Positions 8,062-16,094 of a stretch of 64,000 bases of DNA are shown piece after piece (positions within the stretch are counted from its first letter, which is position 1; every line of letters starts with the position of its first letter). The stretch is from the NCBI RefSeq assembly GCF_017308985.1, contig NZ_JADWPE010000003.1, positions 1,302,001 through 1,366,000 of the forward strand. The letters run 5' to 3'. Under the pieces are notes generated by a model. It was not told where the DNA came from, ran no database searches, and saw only the letters and a list, made by a program, of their open reading frames with translations. The translations under genes and the position numbers were made by a program. The stretch comes from Lysobacter changpingensis. GTDB taxonomy: Bacteria; Pseudomonadota; Gammaproteobacteria; Xanthomonadales; Xanthomonadaceae.

Positions 8062-8697
8062 TCAACGGAAGCCTTCGGAGGGACGGTACGGCGCACGCGG
8101 ATGCAGCAGGGCGTCGCGCAGCGCGTCGACGCGGTCCTGGCCCCAGAACGGTTCGCCATCGAGGACGTAACCCGGCAGTCCCGGCAGGTCCGCGTCGATC
8201 GCCGCGCGCGTGTTGTCGGCGTAACGACCGGCGACCGCGTCGGTGCCGGCCTGGCGCATCACCGTCGATGCGTCGAAGCCCTGCGATGCGAGCAGGGCTT
8301 CGATCACCGTCGGGTCGGCGAGGTCGCGGTCTTCCGACCACAGCGCGCGGAAGGCCGCGTCCATGTAGCCGGACGGATCGAGTCCGGCGTCGGCCAGCGC
8401 GATCGCGCAGCGGTCGGCCAGGGCGATGTCGACCGGGTAGAACTTCGGCGACAGGTTCAGGGGCAGGCCGCGTTGCGCGCGCCAGCGCTGCAGTTCGACC
8501 AGGCGGTAACGCTGGCGCGCCGGCGCGCGCTTGCCCAGCGGCAGGCCGCCGTTCGCATCGAACAGTTCGAAGATGCGCACCGGCCGGTAGCGCAGCGTGG
8601 CGCCGGTCTCGCGCGCCACCGCCAGCACCGCCGCATGCCCGAGCCAGGCATACGGCGAGAGCAGGCTGAAGTAGTAGTCGACGACGCGCGTGGCCAT
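8062..8697 (-). CDS. DsbA-family isomerase (2-hydroxychromene-2-carboxylate isomerase-like)
   Basis: A 211-residue thioredoxin-fold protein of the GST-kappa/HCCA isomerase type. The N-terminus reads VVDYYFSLLSPYAWLGH, with the Ser of SPYA in the position of the catalytic residue rather than a CxxC pair. Other family landmarks are PVRIFELFDANGG and, near the end, GLPGYVLDGEPFWGQDRVD, which holds the cis-Pro loop and the usual FxGxDR ending. The named enzyme isomerises an intermediate of naphthalene breakdown with glutathione, but most genomic members have unknown substrates. The start at 8697 lies five bases after the gcvT stop, so the two are probably co-transcribed. Confidence 0.85.
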   Translation of the reverse strand: MATRVVDYYFSLLSPYAWLGHAAVLAVARETGATLRYRPVRIFELFDANGGLPLGKRAPARQRYRLVELQRWRAQRGLPLNLSPKFYPVDIALADRCAIALADAGLDPSGYMDAAFRALWSEDRDLADPTVIEALLASQGFDASTVMRQAGTDAVAGRYADNTRAAIDADLPGLPGYVLDGEPFWGQDRVDALRDALLHPRAPYRPSEGFR

Positions 8698-8702
8698 GGC
8701 GA

Positions 8703-9824
8703 TCAGACCAGCACGCCGTCCTGCGGCTGCCCGTCGCGCACGAACGGGAACTTCACCACGCGCACCGGGACTTCCTTGCCGCGGATGTCGACGCGCACGT
8801 TGCCCGCCGAACCCAGCGCGATCTTGCCGGCCGGCACGCGGGCGAAGGCGATCGCCTTGCCGAGCGTCGGCGAGAACGTGCCCGACAGGATCTCGCCGTC
8901 GCCGTGTTCGGTGATCACTTTCTGGCCGTGGCGCAGCACGCCCTTTTCGTCCATCACCAGCGCGATCATCTGGCGCGGCGCGCCGGTGGCCTTCTGCTGC
9001 TCGAGCACGTCGCGGCCGATGAAGTCGCGGCCTTCGTCGAGCGCGACGGTCCAGGCAAGCGCGGCTTCGTACGGCGAGACGGTGTCGTCCATGTCCTGGC
9101 CGTAGAGGTTCATGCCCGCTTCCAGGCGCAGCGTGTCGCGCGCGCCGAGCCCGGCCGGCTTCACGCCCGCGGCGAGCAGCGAGTTCCAGAACGCGACCGT
9201 CTGCGCTTCCGGCACGACGACCTCGAAGCCGTCCTCGCCCGTGTAGCCGGTGCGCGCGACGAACACGTCGATGCCGTCGGCCGTCTTCGCCTCGCCGGCG
9301 GCGAACTTGCCGAGCTTGCCGATCGCGTCGCGGTCTTCCTCGCGCAGCAGGCCCAGCACCTTCGCGCGGGCATTCGGGCCCTGCACGGCGATCATGCCGA
9401 AGTCCGGGCGCTCGGTGACCTTCACGTCGAAGGCCTTCGCCTGTTCGGTGATCCACGCCAGGTCCTTCTCGCGCGTGGCGGCGTTGACCACCAGGCGGAA
9501 GAAGTCCTCGGCCCGGTAATAGATGATGAGGTCGTCGATCACCCCGCCCTGCGGGTTGAGCATGCAGGTGTACAGCGCCTTGCCCGGGACCTTGAGCTTG
9601 TCGACCGAGTTGGCGACCAGGCGGCGCAGGAAGTCGCGCACCTTCGCGCCGTTGAGGTCGACCACCGTCATATGGCTGACGTCGAACATGCCGGCGTCGC
9701 GGCGCACCTGGTGGTGTTCCTCGATCTGCGAACCGTAATGGATCGGCATGTCCCAGCCACCGAAGTCGACCATCTTGGCGCCGAGGTCGCGGTGGGTCTG
9801 GTTGAGGATGGTCTTCTGGGTCAT
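8703..9824 (-). CDS. gcvT: Glycine cleavage system T protein (aminomethyltransferase)
   Basis: At 373 residues it matches the normal length. Landmarks: [32 protein letters not shown], and the catalytic-region [15 protein letters not shown] near residue 190, followed by the C-terminal barrel domain ([17 protein letters not shown]). The enzyme transfers the one-carbon unit from aminomethyl-lipoyl GcvH to tetrahydrofolate, releasing ammonia. It begins a minus-strand group gcvT-isomerase-gcvH. The 110-base leader upstream does not show the conserved core of a glycine riboswitch. Confidence 0.97.
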   Translation of the reverse strand: MTQKTILNQTHRDLGAKMVDFGGWDMPIHYGSQIEEHHQVRRDAGMFDVSHMTVVDLNGAKVRDFLRRLVANSVDKLKVPGKALYTCMLNPQGGVIDDLIIYYRAEDFFRLVVNAATREKDLAWITEQAKAFDVKVTERPDFGMIAVQGPNARAKVLGLLREEDRDAIGKLGKFAAGEAKTADGIDVFVARTGYTGEDGFEVVVPEAQTVAFWNSLLAAGVKPAGLGARDTLRLEAGMNLYGQDMDDTVSPYEAALAWTVALDEGRDFIGRDVLEQQKATGAPRQMIALVMDEKGVLRHGQKVITEHGDGEILSGTFSPTLGKAIAFARVPAGKIALGSAGNVRVDIRGKEVPVRVVKFPFVRDGQPQDGVLV

Positions 9825-9938
9825 GGCGCGGGAAACCTGTCTGCGGGAGCGAGCCCGCGATTATCCCAGAACCCGGCGCCGGAGGTTTCGGCACGCCCGC
9901 CTACGCCGGCGCATGGTCGTGCGACCTGTTCGCGTGGC

Positions 9939-10463
9939 CTATTCGCTGGAGCCTTCGTTGTAGCAGCGCACGCTCGAAGGCGGCACGCGCAGGAAGCGGC
10001 CGGTGCGACGGTCCAGCCGCACCGCCCAGCGCACGGCCGGGAGCATGTCGAGTTCCGAAGCCCCGTCCGCGCCCGTGTCGATGATCGCCACCACGCCGGT
10101 GTCGTCGACGCCGTTGCGCTGGCAGGTGGCGATGGCGACGAGTTCGTCGCGACGCAGCGCCGGATACGGCACCGAGTCGGTGACGCGCCAGCGAGGCTCG
10201 TCGCCGACGCGGTCGACGAACTGCGCGGCGAGCAGCTGGATCGTTCGATCCTCGGCATCGTCGAGCGTGGCGATGCTGCGCGCGCACAACTCGTCGATGC
10301 CGCTGCCGATGCCGACGCAGCTGCCGGTGTTCGACCGGAACCCGTCCGGATACGGCGGCACGATCCTGCCGACCAGTCTCGGATGCCCGTCCGCGCAGGC
10401 ATGGCCAACCACGGCGCAGAGCGCCGCCGCCAGCAGCCATCGCGCGACCGGGCGTCGGGTCAT
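9939..10463 (-). CDS. Secreted hypothetical protein
   Basis: A 174-residue product starting MTRRPVARWLLAAALCAVVG with a likely Sec signal cleaved after HACA (about residue 24). The mature part has several Cys residues (GSCVGIGSG, DELCARS, ATCQRN, VRCYNEG) that could form disulfides in the periplasm. I do not recognise a family. The start codon overlaps the stop codon of the NfeD gene (ATGA, 10460-10463), so it is translationally coupled to the NfeD-SPFH pair. Involvement in membrane quality control is only a guess from position. Confidence 0.7.
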   Translation of the reverse strand: MTRRPVARWLLAAALCAVVGHACADGHPRLVGRIVPPYPDGFRSNTGSCVGIGSGIDELCARSIATLDDAEDRTIQLLAAQFVDRVGDEPRWRVTDSVPYPALRRDELVAIATCQRNGVDDTGVVAIIDTGADGASELDMLPAVRWAVRLDRRTGRFLRVPPSSVRCYNEGSSE

Positions 10464-10900
10464 ACCGCCGGCTCGACCAGCAGGCTCATGCCGCGATGTC
10501 CGACGATGCGCACCACCGTGCCGGCCGGAAGCTCGGGACCGGTGACGTCCCAGAACGCATCGGCGATCTGCACGCGACCGAGGCCGTTGACGATGGCGCG
10601 TTCCAGCGGCACCACGCGGCCGATCAATGCATCGGCGCGACGGTTGAGCGTGGGCTTGTCGCTGCGCGGTTCGCGCCCGCGGAACCAACTGCGGTACACC
10701 TGGATCGACACGAAGCTGAGCACCACGAACGCCGCGATCTGCGCCAGCAACGGCACGTCGGGCACGAGCAGCACGATCGCGAACACCGCCGCAGCGGCGA
10801 AGCCCAGCCACAGCATGAAGGCGCCCGGCGCCATCGCCTCGGCGGCGAACAGCAGCAGCGCCACCACCGCCCAGGTCATCGTCTCGGTGTTCCACTGCAT
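10460..10900 (-). CDS. NfeD family membrane protein
   Basis: A 146-residue protein with two to three hydrophobic helices in the first 80 residues (VVALLLFAAEAMAPGAFMLW, and a second near residue 45) and a C-terminal OB-fold-like segment (GRVVPLERAIVNGLGRVQIAD). This is the short NfeD type. Such proteins pair with SPFH/stomatin proteins encoded next to them, and here the SPFH gene ends only three bases upstream. The pair is thought to organise membrane microdomains. The next gene starts inside its stop codon. Confidence 0.9.
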   Translation of the reverse strand: MQWNTETMTWAVVALLLFAAEAMAPGAFMLWLGFAAAAVFAIVLLVPDVPLLAQIAAFVVLSFVSIQVYRSWFRGREPRSDKPTLNRRADALIGRVVPLERAIVNGLGRVQIADAFWDVTGPELPAGTVVRIVGHRGMSLLVEPAV

Positions 10901-10903
10901 CGG

Positions 10904-11881
10904 TCAGCCTCCGGGACGCGGCGACGGCGGCGGCATCGTGCGCGCGGCGCCCTGGCGTTCCAGCGCCTCCGGGCCGAGCGCGTGCTTCGCCAGTTCGGCG
11001 ATGCCGGCGAGCGAGCCGATCACGCCGGTGGCTTCCATCGGCATCATCACGAACTTCTGGTTCGGCGCTTCGGCCAGCGCCTTGAACGCCTCGATGTACT
11101 TCTGCGCGACGAAGTAATTGATCGCGTTGACGTTGCCGCCGGCGATGGCGTCCGACACCAGCTGCGTCGCCTTCGCTTCGGCTTCGGCCAGGCGCTCGCG
11201 CGCCTCGGCTTCGCGGAACGCGGCCTCGCGCTTGCCTTCGGCTTCCAGGATCGCGGCCTGCTTCTCCCCCTCGGCGCGCAGGATTTCCGACTGCCGGTGG
11301 CCCTCGGCTTCCAGGATGTTGGCGCGCTTCTCGCGCTCGGCCTTCATCTGCCGCGCCATCGAATCGACCAGGTCGCGCGGCGGCTGGATGTCCTTGAGCT
11401 CGATGCGGTTGACCTTCACGCCCCACGGATGCGTCGCCTGGTCCACGGCGACCAGCACCTTGGCGTTGATCTCGTCGCGCTTGGACAGCGATTCGTCCAG
11501 GTCCATCGAACCGATCGCGGTGCGGATGTTGGTCATCACCAGGTTGAGGATGGCGATTTCCAGCGTGGCGACCTCGTAGGCGGCCTTGGCCGCGTCGAGC
11601 ACCTGGAAGTAGACGACGCCGTCGACCTTCACCACCGCGTTGTCCTTGGTGATCACGTCCTGGCTGGGGACGTCCATCACCTGTTCCATCATGTTGATCT
11701 TGCGGCCCACGCCGTAGACGATCGGGATCAGGAAGTGCAGCCCGGGCTCCATGGTGTGGGTGTAGCGGCCGAACCGCTCCACCGTCCATTCATACCCCTG
11801 CGGCACCATCCGCACGGCCTTCAGCACCAGGATGATGCCCGCGAACAGCAGGACGACGCTCAGCACCGCACTCAGTCCCAT
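10904..11881 (-). CDS. SPFH/Band 7 (stomatin-like, QmcA-type) membrane protein
   Basis: From the ATG at 11881, preceded by GGAGGGG, the product is 325 residues. There is one N-terminal helix (LSAVLSVVLLFAGIILVL), then the Band 7 domain (VPQGYEWTVERFGRYTHT to about residue 190, including PSQDVITKDNAVVKVDGVVY) and a long coiled coil rich in EA repeats (ILEAEGKREAAFREAEARE, about residues 190-250). It likely forms oligomeric scaffolds on the inner membrane and works with the adjacent NfeD protein. This SPFH-NfeD pairing is very widely conserved in bacteria. Confidence 0.93.
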   Translation of the reverse strand: MGLSAVLSVVLLFAGIILVLKAVRMVPQGYEWTVERFGRYTHTMEPGLHFLIPIVYGVGRKINMMEQVMDVPSQDVITKDNAVVKVDGVVYFQVLDAAKAAYEVATLEIAILNLVMTNIRTAIGSMDLDESLSKRDEINAKVLVAVDQATHPWGVKVNRIELKDIQPPRDLVDSMARQMKAEREKRANILEAEGHRQSEILRAEGEKQAAILEAEGKREAAFREAEARERLAEAEAKATQLVSDAIAGGNVNAINYFVAQKYIEAFKALAEAPNQKFVMMPMEATGVIGSLAGIAELAKHALGPEALERQGAARTMPPPSPRPGG

Positions 11882-11988
11882 GATCCCCTCCTTCGTGTCA
11901 GGGCGAGTATAGGCCGACCGCTGCGACGGTTTCGGCGGCCCCCGCATCCAGGGGAAGGACGATCCAAAAAAACGCAGGACGCGAGCCC

Positions 11989-12624
11989 TTGCCCACGCCC
12001 GTGCCACCCACCACCGACGCACCCCGCAGCAGCTTCGCCATCGACGTCCCCGAGGCGTTGCTGGCGCGCGTTCGCGCCGGCGAGCGGGCGGCGTTCGAGC
12101 AGATCTACCGCCGCTTCGAGCGGCCCGTGTTCAACCTGGCGCTGCGGATGCTCGGCGCCGGCCACGGCCCGGACGGCCGCGAGGAGGCAGCCGAGGTGCT
12201 GCAGGAAACCATGCTGAAGGTGTTCGACAAGATCGGCGATTTCCGCGGCGCCGCGGGGAGCGGCAACGGCAGCGGCGCCAGTCCGTTCTGGGGCTGGGTG
12301 CGGCAGATCGCCGTGAACGAAACGTTGATGCGCCTGCGCGGCCAGCGCCGGCACCAGCACGACGTGGCGCTGGAAGGCGACGAGTTCGCCGTCGACACCG
12401 GGCCGCTGCCGGCCGCAGCGGCCGATGCCGCCGCCCTGACGCGCGCGCTCGCCCGCCTACCCGCCGCGACCCGCAGCGTGCTGTGGCTGTACCACGCCGA
12501 GGGTTACACGCACGAGGAAATCGCGTCGCTGATGCAACGCACGCCGAGCTTCTCGAAATCCCAGCTCGCACGCGGCGGTCGCCGTTTGCGAGAGCTGCTC
12601 GAGCCGGAGAAGGCCCATGCCTGA
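11989..12624 (+). CDS. RNA polymerase ECF-type sigma factor
   Basis: A 211-residue protein with sigma region 2 near residues 28-110 (AFEQIYRRFERPVFNLALRM, then WVRQIAVNETLMRLR) and region 4 near 150-205 (LPAATRSVLWLYHAEGYTHE, then EEIASLMQRTPSFSKSQLAR). It directs transcription of a regulon, usually for envelope or stress functions. I chose the TTG at 11989, nine bases after AGGA; an in-frame GTG at 12001 is an alternative. Its stop overlaps the start of the next gene by eight bases. That gene has the layout of an anti-sigma factor, so the two probably regulate each other. Confidence 0.88.
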   Translation: MPTPVPPTTDAPRSSFAIDVPEALLARVRAGERAAFEQIYRRFERPVFNLALRMLGAGHGPDGREEAAEVLQETMLKVFDKIGDFRGAAGSGNGSGASPFWGWVRQIAVNETLMRLRGQRRHQHDVALEGDEFAVDTGPLPAAAADAAALTRALARLPAATRSVLWLYHAEGYTHEEIASLMQRTPSFSKSQLARGGRRLRELLEPEKAHA

Positions 12625-13390
12625 CACCGAACGCAACGATTCGCCCGCCGACTGGAGCGGCGCGTTCGCTTCATTGCCGATGGAAACGCCGCCGGCCGGA
12701 GGCTGGCAGCGCGTGGATCGCGCGCTCGACGCTCCCGCCGCGCGACAGCGACGGCATTGGCCGGTGTGGCTGGCTGCCGCCGCGATCGGCGCCGCTGCGA
12801 TAGGCACGGTCGCGCTCATGCCGGCACTGCATCGCTCCGGCGATGCCGATGCGCCGGGCGAATCGACCGAGCTGGCCGCGCGCAAGCGCACGCCGATCGA
12901 CACCTCGCGCCCACCGATCGCCTCCTCGAAGCGACCGGAAACGCGTGTGGCGGGCGAGGACGAACCTGCACCGCGCAGCACCGGGACGTCCCCGGTCGAA
13001 GACGCGACACCTCAGCCGCGTTCCGACGCCACGCCGCGCATCGCCAGCACGCCGGCGAACGACGCCGCACCCGATCCGCGCGCCGCCGAGCTGCGCGAAC
13101 GGGTCGCCGCGCTCCAGGCCGAGTCGGCGCAGCTGGAAGCGCTGCTCGCCATCGCGCGCGACGACCGCGTGGCCTCGGCCAGCGGCGCGGCGCTCGCGGT
13201 CGAGTTCGATCGTCGCATCGGCCGCATCGACGCCTCGCTCGTGCAGCCGGGCCTTGCCGACGCGGATCGCGCCGCGCTGTGGCAGGCGCGCGTCTCGACG
13301 ATGCGCGAACTCGCCGGCATCGAAACCACCCAACGCTGGCTGGTGTCCAGCGGCGAGCGCTACGACGGCGCGCTGGTCAGCGTCGATTGA
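12617..13390 (+). CDS. Single-pass membrane protein, probable anti-sigma factor
   Basis: A 257-residue protein: about 47 cytoplasmic residues, one transmembrane helix (WLAAAAIGAAAIGTVALM, about 51-68), a long Pro/Arg/Thr-rich linker, and a C-terminal helical part with a probable coiled coil (ERVAALQAESAQLEALLAI). I see no zinc-binding HxxxCxxC motif, so it is not a ZAS-type anti-sigma. The call rests on translational coupling with the upstream ECF sigma gene, on topology and on the short N-terminal domain. The next gene is 26 bases downstream, and the three form an operon-like group. Confidence 0.6.
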   Translation: MPDTERNDSPADWSGAFASLPMETPPAGGWQRVDRALDAPAARQRRHWPVWLAAAAIGAAAIGTVALMPALHRSGDADAPGESTELAARKRTPIDTSRPPIASSKRPETRVAGEDEPAPRSTGTSPVEDATPQPRSDATPRIASTPANDAAPDPRAAELRERVAALQAESAQLEALLAIARDDRVASASGAALAVEFDRRIGRIDASLVQPGLADADRAALWQARVSTMRELAGIETTQRWLVSSGERYDGALVSVD

Positions 13391-13416
13391 CCCCTCTCAC
13401 CCGCAGGACCCATGCC

Positions 13417-14586
13417 ATGACCCACCTCCGCAACACGACGCGACTGGCCGCGACGATCGCCCTGCTCCTCGCCGGCATGGCCGCCGGCGCGCAGACGCCG
13501 AAGGCCGATGCCGGGCGCGCGCGCGCCGACGCCACGCGGCAGGACGCCGAACGCACGCGGCAGATCGAAGCCGCGCGCGCCGACCTCAACCGCGCCGCAC
13601 GCCGATACGCCGAACTCACGCGCGAGAACGCGAACTTCGACCGCGCCCGTTTCGAGCGCGAGTTCGAGAAGCGCTTCGCCCGGCAGCCGGTGCTGGGCGT
13701 GGTGCTCTCGCCCGATCCGAGGGGCGGCGTGCGCATCGCGGCGGTCACCCCGGACAGCGCGGCGGCGAACGCCGGGCTGCGCGCCGGCGACGTCATCACC
13801 GCGATCGACGGCAACCGGCTCAACCAGCCGCAACCGGAGGAGCGCCTCGCCCAGGCCCGCCTGCGGCTGCGCGCGCTCGATACCGACAAGCCCGTCGCCC
13901 TCGCCTACACGCGCGGCGGCCGCGCCGCGACCACGCGCGCCACGCCGAAGCTCGGCGACCGCCTGCTGGTCGCGCGCGATGCGGACGGCAATCCGCTGGC
14001 CGCACCGATGCCGATCGTCGCACCGCAGGTGCGCAGCGAACTCATCCGCCTGGACTGCGACGACGACGAGGGCGATTGCCGCCTGCCGCTGCTGTCGGAG
14101 GCGTTCCGCTGGAACGGCCTGAACCTTGCGACGGTGGACGCGCAGCTCGGTCGTTATTTCGGCACCGATCGCGGCGTGCTCGTGCTCAGCACCGGGCCGG
14201 AATTGTCCGGGTTGCAGGCCGGGGACGTGATCCAGCGCATCGACAACAAGCCGGTGAATTCCCCACGCGAGGCGATGGCCGCGTTGCGCGACAAGCCGGA
14301 GCAGAGTCGCGTGGGCATCACCTACCTGCGCGACCGCAAGAGCGCGACGACGCAGATCACCGTGCCGAAGACCGCGATGTTGCGCATCCCGAAGCCGCCG
14401 GTTCCGCCATTGCCGCCGAAGGCACCGCCTGCGCCGGCGGCACCGGCGGCTCCTGCTGCGCCCGCCGCGCCCGCGGCACCGCCCCCGCCGCCCGCACCGA
14501 AGCCACCGCTGGCGATGACGCCGCCCGCGCCGCCGGCTCCACCGGAGCCGCCGGAGGGAATGATCGGATTCGTGATATCGCTCTGA
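13417..14586 (+). CDS. Exported double-PDZ-domain protein with Pro/Ala-rich tail
   Basis: A 389-residue protein with a signal peptide (AATIALLLAGMAAGAQT, cleavage near residue 27) and a charged, probably helical stretch to about residue 85. PDZ 1 follows (LGVVLSPDPRGGVRI, then PDSAAANAGLRAGDVITAID), and PDZ 2 lies at about residues 240-310 (GVLVLSTGPELSGLQAGDVI, then KPVNSPREAMAALR). The end is a Pro/Ala-rich segment of about 60 residues (PAAPAAPAAPAAP). There is no protease domain. PDZ domains bind exposed C-termini, so with the sigma/anti-sigma pair upstream this could be a periplasmic sensor arm of an envelope-stress circuit. That role is inference. Confidence 0.75.
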   Translation: MTHLRNTTRLAATIALLLAGMAAGAQTPKADAGRARADATRQDAERTRQIEAARADLNRAARRYAELTRENANFDRARFEREFEKRFARQPVLGVVLSPDPRGGVRIAAVTPDSAAANAGLRAGDVITAIDGNRLNQPQPEERLAQARLRLRALDTDKPVALAYTRGGRAATTRATPKLGDRLLVARDADGNPLAAPMPIVAPQVRSELIRLDCDDDEGDCRLPLLSEAFRWNGLNLATVDAQLGRYFGTDRGVLVLSTGPELSGLQAGDVIQRIDNKPVNSPREAMAALRDKPEQSRVGITYLRDRKSATTQITVPKTAMLRIPKPPVPPLPPKAPPAPAAPAAPAAPAAPAAPPPPPAPKPPLAMTPPAPPAPPEPPEGMIGFVISL

Positions 14587-14649
14587 CGACCAACGAAAGA
14601 GCCCCTCACCCGCAAGCACGGGAGAGGGGTTGGGGTGAGGGAGGGCGCC

Positions 14650-15069
14650 CTGCTCGCGTCGGCGAATCACCGTGCTGCCGAAAAGATTGACCCGGCTCTT
14701 GTAGCCCGGGTGAGCGAAGCACACCCGGGTTGTGCGTCGCGGCGACGTTGCCCCCGGGTGCGGCCTGCGGCCTTACCCGGGCACAAAAGCTGCTCGCGTC
14801 GGCGAGTCACCGTGCTGCCGAAAAGATTGACCCGGCTCTTGTAGCCCGGGTAAGCGAAGCGCACCCGGGTTGTGCGTCGCGGCGACATTGCCCCGGGTGC
14901 GGCCTGCGGCCTTACCCGGGCTACAAAAGCTGCTCGCGTCGGCGAATCACCGCGCTGCCGAAAAAGATTGATCAGCTCTCGTAGCCCGGGTAAGCGAAGC
15001 GCACCCGGGTTGTGCCTCGCGGCGACGTTGCCCCGGTGCGGCCTGCGGCCTTCCCCCGGGCTGCAAAAG
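14650..15069. repeat. Three exact-period 140-bp tandem repeats built on the REP unit
   Basis: Copies occupy 14650-14789, 14790-14929 and 14930-15069. Each starts CTGCTCGCGTCGGCGA, passes through CTGCCGAAAA and GATTGA, then holds a GTAGCCCGGG REP unit and an inverted partner ending in CCCGGG and ACAAAAG (GCAAAAG in copy 3). The copies differ by scattered substitutions and by single-base indels that cancel out. The bases just before (14600-14645) are a separate inverted repeat of the CCCCTCACCC/GGGGTGAGG kind. Frames across the repeats are not genes. Confidence 0.9.
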
Positions 15070-15105
15070 CTCTGCCGAGTCCGGCCGGTCAGTACGAAGC
15101 CGTGC

Positions 15106-16053
15106 TCACCGCCGCGCCGCCGCCTCCACCGGCGCGCGCTCGACCCACTTGTCGAACACCGCGTCGATCTGCGCGTCGCGCACCTTGCCGCCCTTCTCCA
15201 GCGAGCCGGCCTGCTCGAACAGCGGAATGATCATCGCCATCCCGTCGACCTTCGTCCTCAGGTGCACGCCCGGCGACTGGCCGAGGAAGCGCTCCCAGCG
15301 CGCGCGCACCTTCGCCCAGTAGTCCTTCGTCGCGTTCCAGTAGGCATAGGCCGGCTTGAAGTCGACCTCCGTGGTCTTCCGGTAATCGTTGAAGCCGAAC
15401 TCGCGCGCCAGTTCCACCTGCGTGCCGTCGGGCTTGCGCAGCACCTTGGTGTTGAACTGCTCGTGCGTCCAACCGTTGGGCGTGAGCGTGTGGCGGTTCA
15501 CCGCGCTGATGGCGTTGTAGTCGCTGCGCCTGGTGTACTCGCGACGCGGCAGCGGGCGCCAGCTCACGTCGCTGGTCCACGTGGGCACGTTGTTGTCGTA
15601 GGTCCATGGGCCCGTGCCGCAGTAACGCGGCGCGTCGCTCACCTCGTACACGCACTGCGTCCATGCGCCGCGCGTGCGATCGGCCGGGATCGCCCGCACC
15701 TGCCACGTCTGGTCGGCGCTGAACTCGAAGCGCGTCGGTGCCTCGAACGTCCAGTCCTGCCGCCAGTGCTTGGTCACGTGGCCGCTCTTCTCGTCCACGA
15801 GGATGTGCTGCAGGACGACCTTGGTCGGCGAATCCTCCACCACGATCACCGTCTCGTTGCCGCCGCTGCGCATCGCCGGATGGCGTTCGTAGCCGGGCTG
15901 CAGCAGCACGGTTTCATCGAAGGCGAAATCGACGATGTACTCGCCCTGCATGGCGAGGATCGACTCGCGATCGCGCGCAGCGTCGGCGAAGGCCGCCGGC
16001 GGGGCGGCGGCGAGAAGGAGGCCCATCGGAAGGGCGAGCGTGCGGAGCTTCAT
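15106..16053 (-). CDS. Exported DUF6607 family protein of the haem-uptake cluster
   Basis: A 315-residue protein with a signal peptide (MKLRTLALPMGLLLAAAPPA, cleaved near FADA). The body carries ILAMQGEYIVDFAFDETV, VVEDSPTKVVLQHILVD, VTKHWRQDWTFEAPTRFEF and the Trp-rich GTGPWTYDNNVPTWTSDVSW. It matches my memory of DUF6607 proteins, usually found beside TonB-dependent haem receptors. The function is unknown. It lies 41 bases downstream of the receptor gene on the same strand, so it is probably the last gene of the Fur-controlled hemP-receptor operon. A periplasmic role linked to haem or iron is inferred from context only. Confidence 0.7.
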   Translation of the reverse strand: MKLRTLALPMGLLLAAAPPAAFADAARDRESILAMQGEYIVDFAFDETVLLQPGYERHPAMRSGGNETVIVVEDSPTKVVLQHILVDEKSGHVTKHWRQDWTFEAPTRFEFSADQTWQVRAIPADRTRGAWTQCVYEVSDAPRYCGTGPWTYDNNVPTWTSDVSWRPLPRREYTRRSDYNAISAVNRHTLTPNGWTHEQFNTKVLRKPDGTQVELAREFGFNDYRKTTEVDFKPAYAYWNATKDYWAKVRARWERFLGQSPGVHLRTKVDGMAMIIPLFEQAGSLEKGGKVRDAQIDAVFDKWVERAPVEAAARR

Positions 16054-16094
16054 GGCTGGCTCGATGTTGAAGGTTGGAGAGAGGAACGTGAGCT

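Noticed and set aside
9825-9938. Glycine riboswitch before gcvT
   Set aside because: The leader is short and lacks the conserved GGAGAG and AAGGGGCAA-type elements of the aptamer.
14635-15000. Small repeated proteins in the 140-bp tandem array
   Set aside because: The frames simply translate the repeat and change frame between copies; there are no ribosome-binding sites.
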